The notes beneath the pieces were generated by a model. It saw only the letters and a program-made list of their open reading frames with translations, searched no databases and was not told the origin of the DNA. Source: G963674665 sp963674665 (GTDB lineage Bacteria > Desulfobacterota > Desulfovibrionia > Desulfovibrionales > Desulfovibrionaceae). From it: DNA of 64,000 nt. The position numbers were made by a program, and so were the translations under genes. The stretch is from NCBI GenBank assembly GCA_963674665.2, contig CAXXPL010000015.1, forward strand, positions 248,001 through 312,000. Reading direction: 5' to 3'. Positions 8,898-19,350 of this stretch are shown one piece after another. Position 1 is the stretch's first letter; each line of letters starts with the position of its first letter.

Positions 8898-11150
8898 ATG
8901 AGAAACTCGTTGGCCGTAAAACTGTATGTCATGGTGATCGGGGCCGTCTGCGTGGGATTCGGGATCTTGACCTATGCGAACTACTACAGCTTTTCCCAGA
9001 TATTGGAGCGTGACGGGCGGGACTCGGCCATGCTGGGCGTGGACGAGGCCGTGACAGCGTTGCAGGCCCTTAACGAGGCGCGGCAGAGCCTGGTGAACTC
9101 GGATATCGAGGTGCTGCGGGCCACACTGCGTGGAATGGGACTGCCCACGCTGGATCCCGGCCTCACCTCACAGGTGCGGGCGGTGAATCAGAGCACTGGG
9201 CAGGCCATGGAGCTGAACATCCCGACACTGCGCGTCGGGGACAAGACCATAAACAGCGACACGGGGTTTGTGGACTCGATGCAAGCCGGGTTCAACGGCG
9301 GTTCGGTCACGGTGTTTCAGGTCATGGAGCAACCAAGAGGGCTACTGCGGGTCTCCACCAACGTTTTTCTCAAGGATGGCGGGCGCGCCGTGAATACCTT
9401 CATTCCCGAGGATTCCCCTGTGTATTCCACTGTAATGCGCGGCGAGGTGTACAAGGGGGCGGCGCGAGTCGTGGGGGACTGGTACGCCACCGCCTATTTC
9501 CCGCTCAGGAATATCAGAGGCGAGATCGTGGCCGCCGTCTATACGGGGCGGAAGATACTCAGCAAGGACATGCGCGCGGTGGCGGAAAAGGCCAAGGTCT
9601 TTGGCCGGGGATTCGTGGCTATCTACAACGCAGAGGGCGAGCTTGTGCTGCACACGAATCCGGACCTGGAGGGCAAGACCCTGGAGGAACTGGGGCTCGA
9701 ATCCCGGAAATTTATCACCGCGGACAGGAAGATTCTCGAATATGAGCTGGGGGGCGAGGATAAGTTCGCGGCCATAGGCCTGGTGGACGAGAAACTAGGA
9801 TGGCGCATCGGCCTGGGGCTGGCAAAGAGCGATCTGACACGTGATCTTGATTCTCTGGTTCTCAAGGTCGGGGTGATCTGTTGTGGTGTGCTCCTTTTCC
9901 TTATGCTGGCCGCCCTCGTGCCCCTGGTGCACAGCTTGCTGCGCCCCATCAAGGCGACTCAGAAGGCCGCCCACGCCATCGCCGAGGGCGATCTCGATGC
10001 CACCTTCGAGGTCTATGCGAGTTCGCGGGAGGTCCGGGGGTTGCAGGACGCCATCATACGCATGGTTTCGCGGCTCAGGGAGATGATCGCGGATTCCGAG
10101 AAACGCGGCCAGGAGTTGGAGGTTGTGGCGCAACGGGCGAGCGAGAGCCGGATGCTGGCCGAACAGGAGAGGCGGCGGGCCGCGGAGGCCGCGGTGAACG
10201 GACGCTTGCAGGCGGCAAGCACCATCGAGGGCGTGGTGGAGGGAATTTCATCGGCCTCGGTGCAACTGGCGGCGCAGATCAACCAGGCCAGGGACGGCTC
10301 CGAGCAGCAGGACGGCCTGGTCCAGGAGACCGCCACAGCCATGGAACAGATGAACGCCACCATCCAGGAGATGGCAAGGAACGCTGCCAACGTGGCCCAG
10401 AGCTCCATGGAGGCCAGGCGCGCGGCCCTGGAGGGCGCCGAGGTGGTTGACGCGGCAAAGTACTCCATCACCCATGTGCAGACCATTTCCTCCCTCATGG
10501 AGGAGGGGCTCAACGATCTGGGCAGACGTGCCGAGGATATCGGCCAGATCATGAGCGTGATCTCGGACATCGCGGATCAGACCAACCTGCTTGCCCTGAA
10601 CGCGGCCATCGAAGCGGCCAGGGCGGGAGACGCCGGCAGGGGGTTCGCCGTGGTGGCGGACGAGGTGCGCAAGCTGGCGGAAAAGACCATGCAAGCCACC
10701 TCCCAGGTGAAAAGCGCCGTGGGTTCCATTCAGAACGGTACCAGACAGAGCATCGCCAAGATGGCGCAGGCGGGGAGCGCGGTGAGGGAAAGCGCGGAGA
10801 AGGCCGGAAGGGCGGTGGCCGCACTGGAGCGCATCGTGTCGCTGGTGGAGGAGTCCACCGAGCAGATTCATTCCATTGCCAGCGCCACGGAGCAGCAGTC
10901 GGCGGCCAGCGAACAGGTGGGGCGCTCCACCCAGACGGTGAGCCGCATCTCTGGCGACACGCGTGTGGCCATGAGCGACGCGGCCTCGGCAGTGAACCAG
11001 TTGGCGGATTTGTCGGAGCGCTTGCGCGGGTTGACGGATTCCCTCAAGGACCGTGACGAAAACCGGGGTGAAGTCCCGGTCTTGTCAGGGCTCCCCGGCT
11101 TCGGCCGCGGCCAGGAGCATGAAGGTATGCGCGCTGGGATGGCGGGCTAG
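8898..11150 (+). CDS. Methyl-accepting chemotaxis protein with periplasmic Cache domain
   Basis: A membrane chemoreceptor of 750 residues that relays ligand sensing to CheA/CheW. The ATG at 8898 follows AAGGAG by 9 bases; in-frame starts further upstream look spurious. A transmembrane helix near residues 8-30 leads into a large periplasmic region with the Cache-type segment GAARVVGDWYATAYFPLRN. A second membrane helix near 325-350 is followed by HAMP and the signalling domain, whose hairpin tip IADQTNLLALNAAIEAARAG is fully conserved. Ligand is unknown. The last 66 bases overlap the 3' end of the convergent thioredoxin-domain gene, and the final 40 residues look like a lineage-specific tail. 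A Fur-like box lies upstream. Confidence 0.93.
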   Translation: MRNSLAVKLYVMVIGAVCVGFGILTYANYYSFSQILERDGRDSAMLGVDEAVTALQALNEARQSLVNSDIEVLRATLRGMGLPTLDPGLTSQVRAVNQSTGQAMELNIPTLRVGDKTINSDTGFVDSMQAGFNGGSVTVFQVMEQPRGLLRVSTNVFLKDGGRAVNTFIPEDSPVYSTVMRGEVYKGAARVVGDWYATAYFPLRNIRGEIVAAVYTGRKILSKDMRAVAEKAKVFGRGFVAIYNAEGELVLHTNPDLEGKTLEELGLESRKFITADRKILEYELGGEDKFAAIGLVDEKLGWRIGLGLAKSDLTRDLDSLVLKVGVICCGVLLFLMLAALVPLVHSLLRPIKATQKAAHAIAEGDLDATFEVYASSREVRGLQDAIIRMVSRLREMIADSEKRGQELEVVAQRASESRMLAEQERRRAAEAAVNGRLQAASTIEGVVEGISSASVQLAAQINQARDGSEQQDGLVQETATAMEQMNATIQEMARNAANVAQSSMEARRAALEGAEVVDAAKYSITHVQTISSLMEEGLNDLGRRAEDIGQIMSVISDIADQTNLLALNAAIEAARAGDAGRGFAVVADEVRKLAEKTMQATSQVKSAVGSIQNGTRQSIAKMAQAGSAVRESAEKAGRAVAALERIVSLVEESTEQIHSIASATEQQSAASEQVGRSTQTVSRISGDTRVAMSDAASAVNQLADLSERLRGLTDSLKDRDENRGEVPVLSGLPGFGRGQEHEGMRAGMAG

Positions 11151-12956
11151 TATGGGCAGGGCCCAGGCGCGCAGGCGGCGGGCCTTGTCTTCCAGATCCG
11201 GCCTCGAGGCCAGACGGGAGAGCCGGTGCAACACCAGGGCCGCCACCCCGTTGCCCGATGGCAGGGCGCCGTCGTGCATCTCCTTGGGGCGGCAGATCAG
11301 GGACTCGCCGGTGACAGGGGACGTCATGTACAACCCTCCGTTTTCCTGGTCCCAGAACAGGTGCAGCATGAGGTCGCAGAGCTCCAGGGCCGGACCGAGG
11401 TAGTCCTCTTTCCCGCCGGCCACGTGGAGTTCCAGCAGCCCCCAGCAGAGAAAGGCGTAATCGTCCAGGTGCGCGGGCAACCCTGCCTGTCCTTCGCGGT
11501 ATCTATGCAGCAGAGGGCGCGCTCCGCCGATTCCGGGCATGGGGGCGCCCCGCAGGTTGCGCAGCACGAAGTCCGCGGCCCGGGTGGCGTCGCGCAGGTA
11601 GCGGCTCTCCGGGAAGCACTGGGCGCCGCGCGCCAGGGCCGCGATCATCAGCCCGTTCCAGTCCGTGAGCACCTTGTCGTCCAGCAAGGGGCGATGGCGT
11701 CGCTCCCTGGCCGTGAAAAGTCTACCGCGCGCTTCTTCCATGCGCTGGGCCAGGACATCAACCGGCTGCCCCATGAGCCGGGCCACATCCTCCAAGGGGC
11801 GGGAAAGGTGCGGAATGTTGGCGCCGGTGAGTTTACCTGTGGATTCGTCCTTGAAATTCCCCTCCTGGGTGCAGTTGAACAGGGTCGTGGCCAGTTCCGA
11901 GTCCTGGTCCAGGGCCTCGCGCATCTCCTCCAGGGTGAAGACGTAGAATTTTCCCTCCTCCCCTTCACTGTCCGCGTCCTCGGCGCTGTAGAAGGCGCCT
12001 TCCGGAGAGAGCAGATCGCGCAACACATAGGTGAAGATCTCCTGGGCCGTGGCGCCTAGGTCCTTCCGCCCCGTGACCTGGAACGCGGCAAGGTATGCCA
12101 GGGCAAGCATGGCCTGGTCATAGAGCATCTTCTCGAAATGGGGCAGCAGCCAGTGGGCGTCGGTGGAGTAGCGGTGAAACCCGTGCCCCACGTGGTCGAA
12201 GATTCCGCCCCTGCGCATGGAAACCAGTGTCTTTTCCACCATGTGCAGGGCCTGCTGTGCCTCGGGGCGGTTCTTCAGGCTGAGCAGAAAGAGCAGGTTG
12301 TGGGGCGATGGGAACTTGGGTGCCTCGCCAAAGCCGCCGTGCATTGAGTCGAAGTGGGATAGGAGCTCGCTGTAGGCGGCCAGCAGGTGTTCCTTTCCAA
12401 TATCGGGCCCCACAGCACCGGTAGGAGGGTTCTGCGTGCAGGCCTGGAGCAGGCTGTGTGTCAGGGATTCGGATGCCTCCACCAGGTCCTGGCGGCGTTC
12501 GCGCCACAGCTGGTCCACGCGCCGGGTCAGGTCTCTCATGCCCATGCGGCCGAAGCCACTCGCCCGGGGCAGGTAGGTTGCGGCGAAAAAGGGTTTGCCC
12601 TCCGGAGTGAGCAGAAGGTTGAGGGGCCACCCCCCCTGGTGATTCATGAGCTGGCAGGCGATCATGTAGACCGTGTCCAGGTCCGGGCGCTCCTCCCTGT
12701 CAACCTTGATGCACACAAAGACCTGGTTCATGAGTTCGGCGGTGGGCTCGTCCTCAAAGGACTCGCGTTCCATCACGTGGCACCAGTGGCAGGTGGCGTA
12801 GCCTATGGAGAGGAATATGGGTTTGTCCTGGCTGCGGGCGGTCTGGAACGCCTCGCTCCCCCAGGGATGCCAATCCACGGGGTTATGGGCGTGCTGCAGC
12901 AGGTAGGGGCTTTTTTCGTTGATCAGACGGTTGGTGTGGCGCGGCTCCGAGGTCAT
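11085..12956 (-). CDS. Thioredoxin-domain protein, DUF255/YyaL (SSP411) family
   Basis: A 623-residue cytoplasmic protein. The N-terminal DUF255 thioredoxin-like domain carries the redox motif CHWCHVM near residue 47 and KVDREERPD shortly after. The rest is the (alpha/alpha)6 barrel of the family, with DDKVLTDWNGLMIAALARGA and DYAFLCWGLLELHVA. The physiological reaction of the family is not settled; barrel similarity to sugar-epimerase-like enzymes is known. AAGGAA sits 6 bases before the ATG at 12956. The start overlaps the stop of the upstream YdcF gene as ATGA, so the two are coupled. Its 3' end overlaps the chemoreceptor 3' end by 66 bases. Confidence 0.9.
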   Translation of the reverse strand: MTSEPRHTNRLINEKSPYLLQHAHNPVDWHPWGSEAFQTARSQDKPIFLSIGYATCHWCHVMERESFEDEPTAELMNQVFVCIKVDREERPDLDTVYMIACQLMNHQGGWPLNLLLTPEGKPFFAATYLPRASGFGRMGMRDLTRRVDQLWRERRQDLVEASESLTHSLLQACTQNPPTGAVGPDIGKEHLLAAYSELLSHFDSMHGGFGEAPKFPSPHNLLFLLSLKNRPEAQQALHMVEKTLVSMRRGGIFDHVGHGFHRYSTDAHWLLPHFEKMLYDQAMLALAYLAAFQVTGRKDLGATAQEIFTYVLRDLLSPEGAFYSAEDADSEGEEGKFYVFTLEEMREALDQDSELATTLFNCTQEGNFKDESTGKLTGANIPHLSRPLEDVARLMGQPVDVLAQRMEEARGRLFTARERRHRPLLDDKVLTDWNGLMIAALARGAQCFPESRYLRDATRAADFVLRNLRGAPMPGIGGARPLLHRYREGQAGLPAHLDDYAFLCWGLLELHVAGGKEDYLGPALELCDLMLHLFWDQENGGLYMTSPVTGESLICRPKEMHDGALPSGNGVAALVLHRLSRLASRPDLEDKARRLRAWALPILARHPSAHTFMLLAAAEAGEP

Positions 12957-13594
12957 AAGGGTTCCTTTCGATAGAAAAATCTCCCCCCTGCCATATAAAA
13001 GATGAATTTGGTGGTTTCCGTGACCAGTTGCAGGGCGTTTTCGCGGTTGTTCCACCAGTGCTTTTCAAAGGGATCGTAGGGGGTGCCCACAACCTGCACC
13101 TGCATGCCCGGCAGTTGGTCCTCGAGAATCATGCGGGTGCGGCGGACATGGTAGGGCGATGTGACCACGAGCAGGCTTTTGGGGTCGCCAGCGAACAGGG
13201 CGCGAAGCTCCTTGCCTTCCTGGGCGGTGCTCATGTTCCCGGGCCCGAAAGGGGAGATGACGTCCGACGGTACCCCCAGTTTTTCGAGCACTTCCTTGTA
13301 TACGTCTACTTCCCGAGGGTAGGGCACGCCGATCTCGTCCAGCTTTCTCTCATCAAGGGGGCGGAAGGTGTTGCTGATAAGCACTTTGGGAGCCAGCCCC
13401 TGAAGGTAGAGGTCCGCGGCGTAAATGGGGCGTGTGAAGGAGCCGCCCAGCACCACTATGGCGTCCGCTGGTTTTGGGTCTTCCTGGACAGGCAGCCAGT
13501 ATCCGGCGGAGAGCAGGAGGCCGACGATGATCAGTCCGCCGAACAGCGTGATACAGCCCAGAAGTCGTATGAGTAGAGAGAAGAGACGTAGCAT
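12953..13594 (-). CDS. DUF218/YdcF family membrane-anchored protein
   Basis: A 213-residue protein with one N-terminal membrane anchor (about residues 2-30) and a DUF218 domain outside or at the membrane. Motifs are ADAIVVLGGSFTRP at the start, a central STAQEG where the family places catalytic-site residues, and VVTSPYHVRRTRMILE near the end. Relatives such as SanA and ElyC affect cell-envelope integrity, but the biochemical activity is unsettled. The ATG at 13594 is chosen because the hydrophobic anchor starts right there. The gene is coupled to the thioredoxin-domain gene by a 4-base overlap. Confidence 0.85.
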   Translation of the reverse strand: MLRLFSLLIRLLGCITLFGGLIIVGLLLSAGYWLPVQEDPKPADAIVVLGGSFTRPIYAADLYLQGLAPKVLISNTFRPLDERKLDEIGVPYPREVDVYKEVLEKLGVPSDVISPFGPGNMSTAQEGKELRALFAGDPKSLLVVTSPYHVRRTRMILEDQLPGMQVQVVGTPYDPFEKHWWNNRENALQLVTETTKFIFYMAGGRFFYRKEPL

Positions 13595-14546
13595 AGGGCG
13601 TGTGTCCTGGAATGGGCTGAATGTTGGGTACCGAGCCGGGAAAAAAGCAACGGTAGAAGGAAAGGAATTACTTTCCCAGGAAAGAAATATGGGAAGTGGC
13701 CTTATATTAGAACGCAATGACGTGATCATCGCGTGGAGCGGAATCTGGCCGGTCCTAAATGAAATATAAAAATATGATGATTGCAGCATAATGGCCGGAT
13801 AAATTGAACCTTAGCGGACTACTCTGTAAAAATCCAGTGACGAGAACGCTTGTAAACTGGCTTTATCTGGTTCGAAAACGTAATGCACCGTCAGATATAG
13901 TGTTGTTGATAACAGAATGTTACCGTTTTGAATATGAATAATTTCAAAGGAACCCATGTGAAAAACTGATAGACAAGCGATTCGGAGGTCCGGGGCGGTG
14001 AGGGATCACGGCCGGGCGGAATACGTCACAATATGAGGAATTTTGCCTGATAGCGGGTCTAAAGAAAATCAAAGGTTCCATCGGAAATGGATTGGCGCTT
14101 GTTCCTGCCATTGCTCCACGCCGGTTGGAACTGGACCTCGCGGATCGGTTGGATGTTCGACTCGCTCATACATACGAAAGGATGTCCGGGTTGTATGGGC
14201 GCGCGTGCACCTCGACAATATTTCCTCCATAGCAGTCGCAAATTGAAATTCTAATCCGGCGCTACTCTCGAATACTGACTCAGCCATGGTGTGCGCCCAC
14301 TAACAGTGAATATCCATCTCGGGCTTTTGTCTTGATCAGCTCAAACACTATTTCCACAAATTTATGATCGATTGCGCGACTGGCGTATACTCCTCGCGCT
14401 AATATCAAATATTATAATCATTAATTTCCCACCTTTCATTTTCTGAATTAAGCATTGAGACAAGAATCACAAAGTTTTTACGGTCCGCATTCAAGCACAG
14501 GAACTGCGGATAATTATGCGGATGCAGGGACAAGGAGATTTAACGA
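13595..14546. other. Long AT-richer intergenic region at the left edge of the sulfatase island
   Basis: About 950 bases with no convincing gene. Base composition falls from GC-rich to AT-rich between 13.7 and 14.5 kb, for example around 14400-14450, consistent with the boundary of acquired DNA. The promoter of the leftward YdcF gene and of the rightward sulfatase must be here. A weak fragment on the plus strand near 14080-14230 vaguely recalls the effector domain of a LysR-type regulator but is too short to call. No tRNA or attachment repeat was recognised. Confidence 0.4.
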
Positions 14547-16091
14547 ATGAATGAAGTAGTGAAGAAACCCAATGTGCTTTTGATCCAGGTGGATCAGATG
14601 ACAGCCAAGGTCTTGCCATCGTATGGCCATGTACAGTTGAAAACTCCCAATATTGATAGGCTCGCTCAAAATGGTGTGCTATTCGAAAACGCCTATTGTA
14701 ATTTTCCTCTTTGCGCACCATCACGCATGTCCATGTTGTCAGGGCGTTTCGCAACCAGTATCGGAGTTTGGGATAACGCCACAGAAGCGCTGTCCAGCAC
14801 GCCAACTTTGATGCATTATTTGCGAGCAAATGGCTATCTGACCTCGTTGTGCGGCAAGATGCATTTTGTGGGACCAGACCAACTGCATGGATATGAAGAA
14901 CGCATTACAACGGACATCTATCCTTCAAATTTCGCCTGGGCTCCAGACTGGGAAAAAGGATTGGGCGACCGCCCCACCGGAATCAACCTATCGGGAATAA
15001 CCAAGGCTGGGGTGGTCAACCGTAGTCTGCAAATCGACTATGACGAGGAAGTGGAATACTTTGGCGTTCGAAAGATATTCGATTTGGCGCGCTATGAGAA
15101 ACGCCCCTTTTTCCTGACAGTGTCCTTTACCCAGCCGCATTCGCCGTTTGTCACCCGCTCGGAGTATTGGGACCGGTACGAGCATGACGACATCGAGCTT
15201 CCCACTGTCCAGGCTATTCCGGAGCAGGAGATGGATGCGATGAGCCGATGGATTTACTACGCTCATGGCGGAAATCTGGACCAACCCACGGATGAACAGA
15301 TTCGCAACGCCAGACACGCCTACTACGGTATGGTCTCGGCTTTGGACGACAAGGTCGGTGCTTTGATGCAGGCTCTGGGCGACGCGGAACTTCTTGAAGA
15401 TACGGTGATTATTTTCACATCCGATCATGGCGAGATGCTGGGGGAGCGGGGGCAGTGGTACAAGCAGCTTTTCTATGAATGGTCCTCGCGGGTACCCTTC
15501 ATCTTCAGTTGGCCCGGCCACTTCAAGCCCGGCAGGATCAGCGAGAATGTCTCTCTGGTGGATCTGCTGCCCACGGTGCTGGATGTTGTGAGTAACGGCG
15601 AGTGGGAAAAGCCGGTGCGACCCTATGATGGAAAGAGCCTGTACCCATTTCTGGTTAAGGGTGAAAATCCGGCGTGGGATGACACGGTCATCTCGGAATA
15701 CACCGGCGAGGGAGCGTGCGCTCCCTGCAGGATGGTCAAGCGGGGAAGCATAAAATATATTTACACCCATGGGCATCCGGAATTGATGTATGATTTGGCC
15801 AAGGATCCCAACGAGTTGATCAATGTGGCCGGAGATCCCGCGTACGCCTCGATTCAAAATGACTTGAGGGCGGTGTGCCTGGACGGATGGGAGCCCGACG
15901 GCTTGAATGCCACCATCACATCCAGCCAGAAAAACAGGTTGCTCATCAATGCCTGTACGGGCGGGGAACCCACCTGGGCTTACAGGGTATTCGAGAATGA
16001 TGATGTGCGCTATGTGCGCAAGGCCGGAGCCATCCAGACCAAAGCCCTGGCGCAATTACCCCGTATGAACGGCGGGGAGGCCTTTAAATGA
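14547..16091 (+). CDS. Choline-sulfatase-like type I sulfatase, Cys-type
   Basis: A 514-residue alkaline-phosphatase-superfamily sulfatase. It begins NVLLIQVDQM (metal-site aspartate D16) and has the Cys-type maturation motif C56-A-P-S-R60, whose cysteine must be oxidised to formylglycine. Further conserved segments are GKMHFVGPDQLHGYEERITT and FTSDHGEMLGERG. The segment around residue 110 closely recalls choline-sulfatase (BetC), which splits choline-O-sulfate into choline and sulfate. The C-terminal region is more divergent than in classical BetC, so another small sulfate ester remains possible. There is no signal peptide, so it acts in the cytoplasm and needs an importer, which the next genes provide. 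AAGGAG lies 9 bases before the ATG. The maturase at 21129 fits the Cys-type site. Confidence 0.85.
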   Translation: MNEVVKKPNVLLIQVDQMTAKVLPSYGHVQLKTPNIDRLAQNGVLFENAYCNFPLCAPSRMSMLSGRFATSIGVWDNATEALSSTPTLMHYLRANGYLTSLCGKMHFVGPDQLHGYEERITTDIYPSNFAWAPDWEKGLGDRPTGINLSGITKAGVVNRSLQIDYDEEVEYFGVRKIFDLARYEKRPFFLTVSFTQPHSPFVTRSEYWDRYEHDDIELPTVQAIPEQEMDAMSRWIYYAHGGNLDQPTDEQIRNARHAYYGMVSALDDKVGALMQALGDAELLEDTVIIFTSDHGEMLGERGQWYKQLFYEWSSRVPFIFSWPGHFKPGRISENVSLVDLLPTVLDVVSNGEWEKPVRPYDGKSLYPFLVKGENPAWDDTVISEYTGEGACAPCRMVKRGSIKYIYTHGHPELMYDLAKDPNELINVAGDPAYASIQNDLRAVCLDGWEPDGLNATITSSQKNRLLINACTGGEPTWAYRVFENDDVRYVRKAGAIQTKALAQLPRMNGGEAFK

Positions 16092-16186
16092 TCTCCAGGG
16101 AAGGAAACAGAGGGGGGTGAATCGCTCCTCTGGGACTAAGAGGGAGCAACCCTTCCTTGCGGCCGGTTTGGATAAGGAGAAAGCAA

Positions 16187-18147
16187 GTGCCTGAATGTAT
16201 AGATTATTCACAAAGCAAGATTGTTGACAAGATTCCCCGCAAGGGTGCCCGAACGTTGCTGGACAAACTTATGTACCCTGTCCCCGCGCCCTGGATCGCA
16301 ATGGCCGTTACCGTCATTGCTGTGGGTATGTCCATGTTCCACCTGTACACCGGCGGCATGGGGGTGTTTACGGCGCTTATCCAGCGTAGTGTGCACCTCT
16401 CGTTGGTCATGGTGCTTGTTTTCTTGACGGCATCCGCCCGCCGCAAGGTCGGCTGCGAAAAGAGGAGAGTCGCCCGTCTATGACCTCATCCTGGCGGTTC
16501 TGGCGACGATTCCTGGCATCTATTTAGCCATGAACTACGATATTGTCGCCGATCGTGGCGGTTTGGCCACGGGCTTTGAAATCGCCTTGGGAATCACCAC
16601 CACCTTGCTGTTGCTGGAGACCGTCCGTCGCGTGGTGGGCATGCCCCTGGTGATTATTTGTGTCACGGCTCTTTTGTATGCCTATCTGGGCCCGCTATCT
16701 ACCCGGGATTTTGCAACACCGCGGCTATTCCATCAGTCGTATCGCCTATCAGATGTATTTGACCCAATCCGGCATCATGGGGGTGCCTTTGGGTGTATGC
16801 GCCACGGTTATCACCTTGTTCATCCTGTTTGGAGCCTTTTTGGAGCAATCGGGAGGTTCGAAATATTTTGTGGATTTCGCCCAGCTCATTACAGGCCGTT
16901 CCTGCGGAGGTCCGGCAAAGTCTGCGGTGGTGGCCAGCGGGTTGATGGGAACCATTTCGGGAAGCACGGTGGCCAACGTGGTCACCACGGGAAATCTCAC
17001 CATTCCGTTGATGATCAAGACTGGATACAGCAAGGTGTTCGCCTCGGCGGTGGAAGCCGTGGCATCATCCGGTGGGCAGTTGGCACCGCCGATCATGGGT
17101 GCGGCAGCCTTTCTCATGGCGGAGATGACGGGCATTCAATATGTGGATATAGCCTTTTCGGCCAGCATTCCCGCGTTGCTCTTCTACGTTTCCTTGTTCT
17201 GCATGGTTCATTTCGAAGCCAAGCGCATGGCAATCAAGCCCATGAACCTTGCGCAACTTCCGAAAAAGAGCGTGGTGCTGGAAGGTGTGCATTTGTTTCT
17301 GCCCTTGGTAGCGCTCATCTACTTGCTGATCAATAACTACTCACCAATGTATGTGGGATTTTGGACGATTTTGGGCACCATTGCCGTCAGTTACGCACGG
17401 CGGAACACACGGCTCAATCTTCGCAATATTTTCAATGCCCTCAAGTCCGGTGCCTTGAACATGATGCCCGTCACCGCGGCATGCGCGAGTGCCGGCATTG
17501 TCATCGGTGCCGTCACGGTTACCGGTCTCCCGCTGAAACTCTCGGTGCTGCTCATCGATCTGGCCGGGGGTTCCCAATTCGCCTTGCTGATTTTGACCAT
17601 GGTGGCCTCCCTGGTGCTGGGCATGGGATTGCCCACCGCGCCCGCGTACATCCTGCTGGCCACGCTGGTGGCGCCCGCCCTGGTCCAGACCGGAGTACCG
17701 GTCATAGCGGCGCACATGTTCATTTTCTATTACGGCATCATCTCCGGCATCACCCCGCCCGTGGCGCTGGCGGCCTATGCGGCGTCGGGTATTTCCGGCG
17801 CGGATCCCAACCGGGTGGGATTCAAGGCCTGTTCCATCGGCATCGCCACCTACATCGTTCCCTTTATGTTTGTTTACGGTCCGGCACTGGTGAATATCGG
17901 TTCTCTGTTTGCGGTCCTCACCAGCACGCTGACCGCGCTCATTGGGGTCGTTAGCCTGGCTGTGGCGGTGGAGGGTTTTTTTGTGAAGAGGTGCCCGATC
18001 TGGCAAAGAATCGCTTTTGGCGCCGCAGCGTTACTGCTGGTGTATCCCGAAATCGCCACGGATGTCACTGGATTGGTTCTTTGTTTGGGTGCGGCATCCG
18101 TGAATGTTCTGGAAGCCCGTCGTACTTTGGGTGATGCGCCCATTTGA
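16187..18147 (+). pseudogene. Fused DctQ-DctM TRAP transporter permease with two frameshifts
   Basis: A TRAP-type secondary transporter membrane subunit of the fused 4TM/12TM kind, partner of the TAXI binding protein downstream. The GTG at 16187 follows AAGGAGA by 6 bases. Coding runs in three frames. The first reaches about LTASARRK near 16440; the second runs from SPVYDLILAVLATIPG through LLYAYLGP to about 16695; the third from YLPGILQHRGYSISR to the stop at 18147. Each junction is a shift of +1. Joined, the protein is about 650 residues, normal for the family, with segments such as LGMGLPTAPAYILLATLVAP. If the shifts are real the importer is dead; if they are assembly errors it is intact. 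I favour calling it broken pending reads. Confidence 0.8.
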
Positions 18148-18296
18148 GAACATAACCAAAATAAAAAATAGTTGGGGAGGCAACACGCCTCCTTACCGTG
18201 AAAATGGAAAGCCGACTGGTCGAATGGTGTTGCAGAGGACAGAAACCGCAAGAAATGATCGAAGATGAAAAGCAGTGCAACCCTTAGGAGTTAGCA

Positions 18297-19328
18297 ATGA
18301 AAACCAAGATGGCAGGATCCCTGATCATTGGCGTAATGCTGCTGAGCCTGGCAACAGGCAGCTGTTTCGCCAAAACATTTGTCTCTGTGGGAGCCAATCC
18401 CGTAGGCATGGCGCTCTATACCATGGGTGCGGGCCTTGCCGACGTGGCACACAAGAAGTTTCCGGATATTGACATCACAATCGAGGCCACCAAAGGTGGC
18501 ATTCACAACCTGTTTCTCCTGGGAAGCGGTGATATAGAATTTGCCTTCACCGCCCCGAGCGCGGCCCTGGACGCTTATCTGGGCCAGGGGAAATTCAAGG
18601 ACAAAAAGGCGCCGGTGCTGGGCATGTTCGCGCACCAAATAGCCTTTCAGCAGATTTCCGCCCTGGCGGGAAGCAAGATCACCGATCCCTCCCAGTTTCC
18701 CGGTAGGCGTATCGGCATTGGCCCTCCAGGGGCTCTTTCCCGCAGGGACTCCCTGAAGTACCTCAGTGCCTATGACCTGACCCCCGACGATTTCCAGGCC
18801 TTTTCCGAAACCCTTCCGGAAATGGCCGAGAAAATGAAAAATGGCCAGTTGGATGTCACCATGTGGTTTGGTGGCATTCCGCTGGCTTCCTTGATGGATC
18901 TGGCCCAATCCCGGGAAGTTAACTGGATCGGGGCTGACGAGGCCAAACTGGTCAAGGTGATCGAGGAAAACCCCATCTACTTTATCAGCGAATTGCCGGC
19001 CAATACCTATCCTCACCAGGACAAGGCCATAAAATCCTTGGCTTATCGCCACATTTTCGTGGCACGGGCAGATGCTCCCGAGGAATTGGTCTATACGATC
19101 ATGAAGATGGTCTTTGAAAACCTCGACTATCTCGGCACCATTCACCGTGGATGGAAAATGACCTCGTTGGAGAATGCCCTGCAGTCCATGTCCATTCCCT
19201 TGCATCCGGGCGCGATCCGGTATTTCAGGGAAAAGGGGCTTCCGGGGCTTGACGAGTATATTACTGTGAAAGAACCCCTGCGTACGGCACAGAACATCCC
19301 CCGACCTTTGCCAGGCCAACGATATTAA
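18297..19328 (+). CDS. TAXI family TRAP transporter solute-binding protein
   Basis: A periplasmic substrate-binding protein of 343 residues. A signal peptide of about 25 residues ends near SCFA-K. The body follows the TAXI family pattern: FVSVGANPVGMALYTMGAGLA at the N-terminus, GSGDIEFAFTAPSAA near residue 78 and GRRIGIGPPGALSRR near 135. TAXI proteins work with fused TRAP permeases and generally bind small organic anions; the neighbouring sulfatase suggests a sulfate ester here, which is inference. TAGGAG lies just before the ATG. The gene is the third of the sulfatase operon; an IS110 element begins 22 bases after its stop. Confidence 0.9.
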   Translation: MKTKMAGSLIIGVMLLSLATGSCFAKTFVSVGANPVGMALYTMGAGLADVAHKKFPDIDITIEATKGGIHNLFLLGSGDIEFAFTAPSAALDAYLGQGKFKDKKAPVLGMFAHQIAFQQISALAGSKITDPSQFPGRRIGIGPPGALSRRDSLKYLSAYDLTPDDFQAFSETLPEMAEKMKNGQLDVTMWFGGIPLASLMDLAQSREVNWIGADEAKLVKVIEENPIYFISELPANTYPHQDKAIKSLAYRHIFVARADAPEELVYTIMKMVFENLDYLGTIHRGWKMTSLENALQSMSIPLHPGAIRYFREKGLPGLDEYITVKEPLRTAQNIPRPLPGQRY

Positions 19329-19350
19329 CTCCAAATTTTGAAAATGCTGC

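Noticed and set aside
14058..14235. Plus-strand fragment resembling part of a LysR effector domain
   Set aside because: Too short, no helix-turn-helix, no ribosome site, and the similarity is vague.
16430..16700. Programmed frameshifting to make the TRAP permease
   Set aside because: Two shifts in one gene, no slippery heptamer or downstream structure seen, and this family is not known to use recoding.
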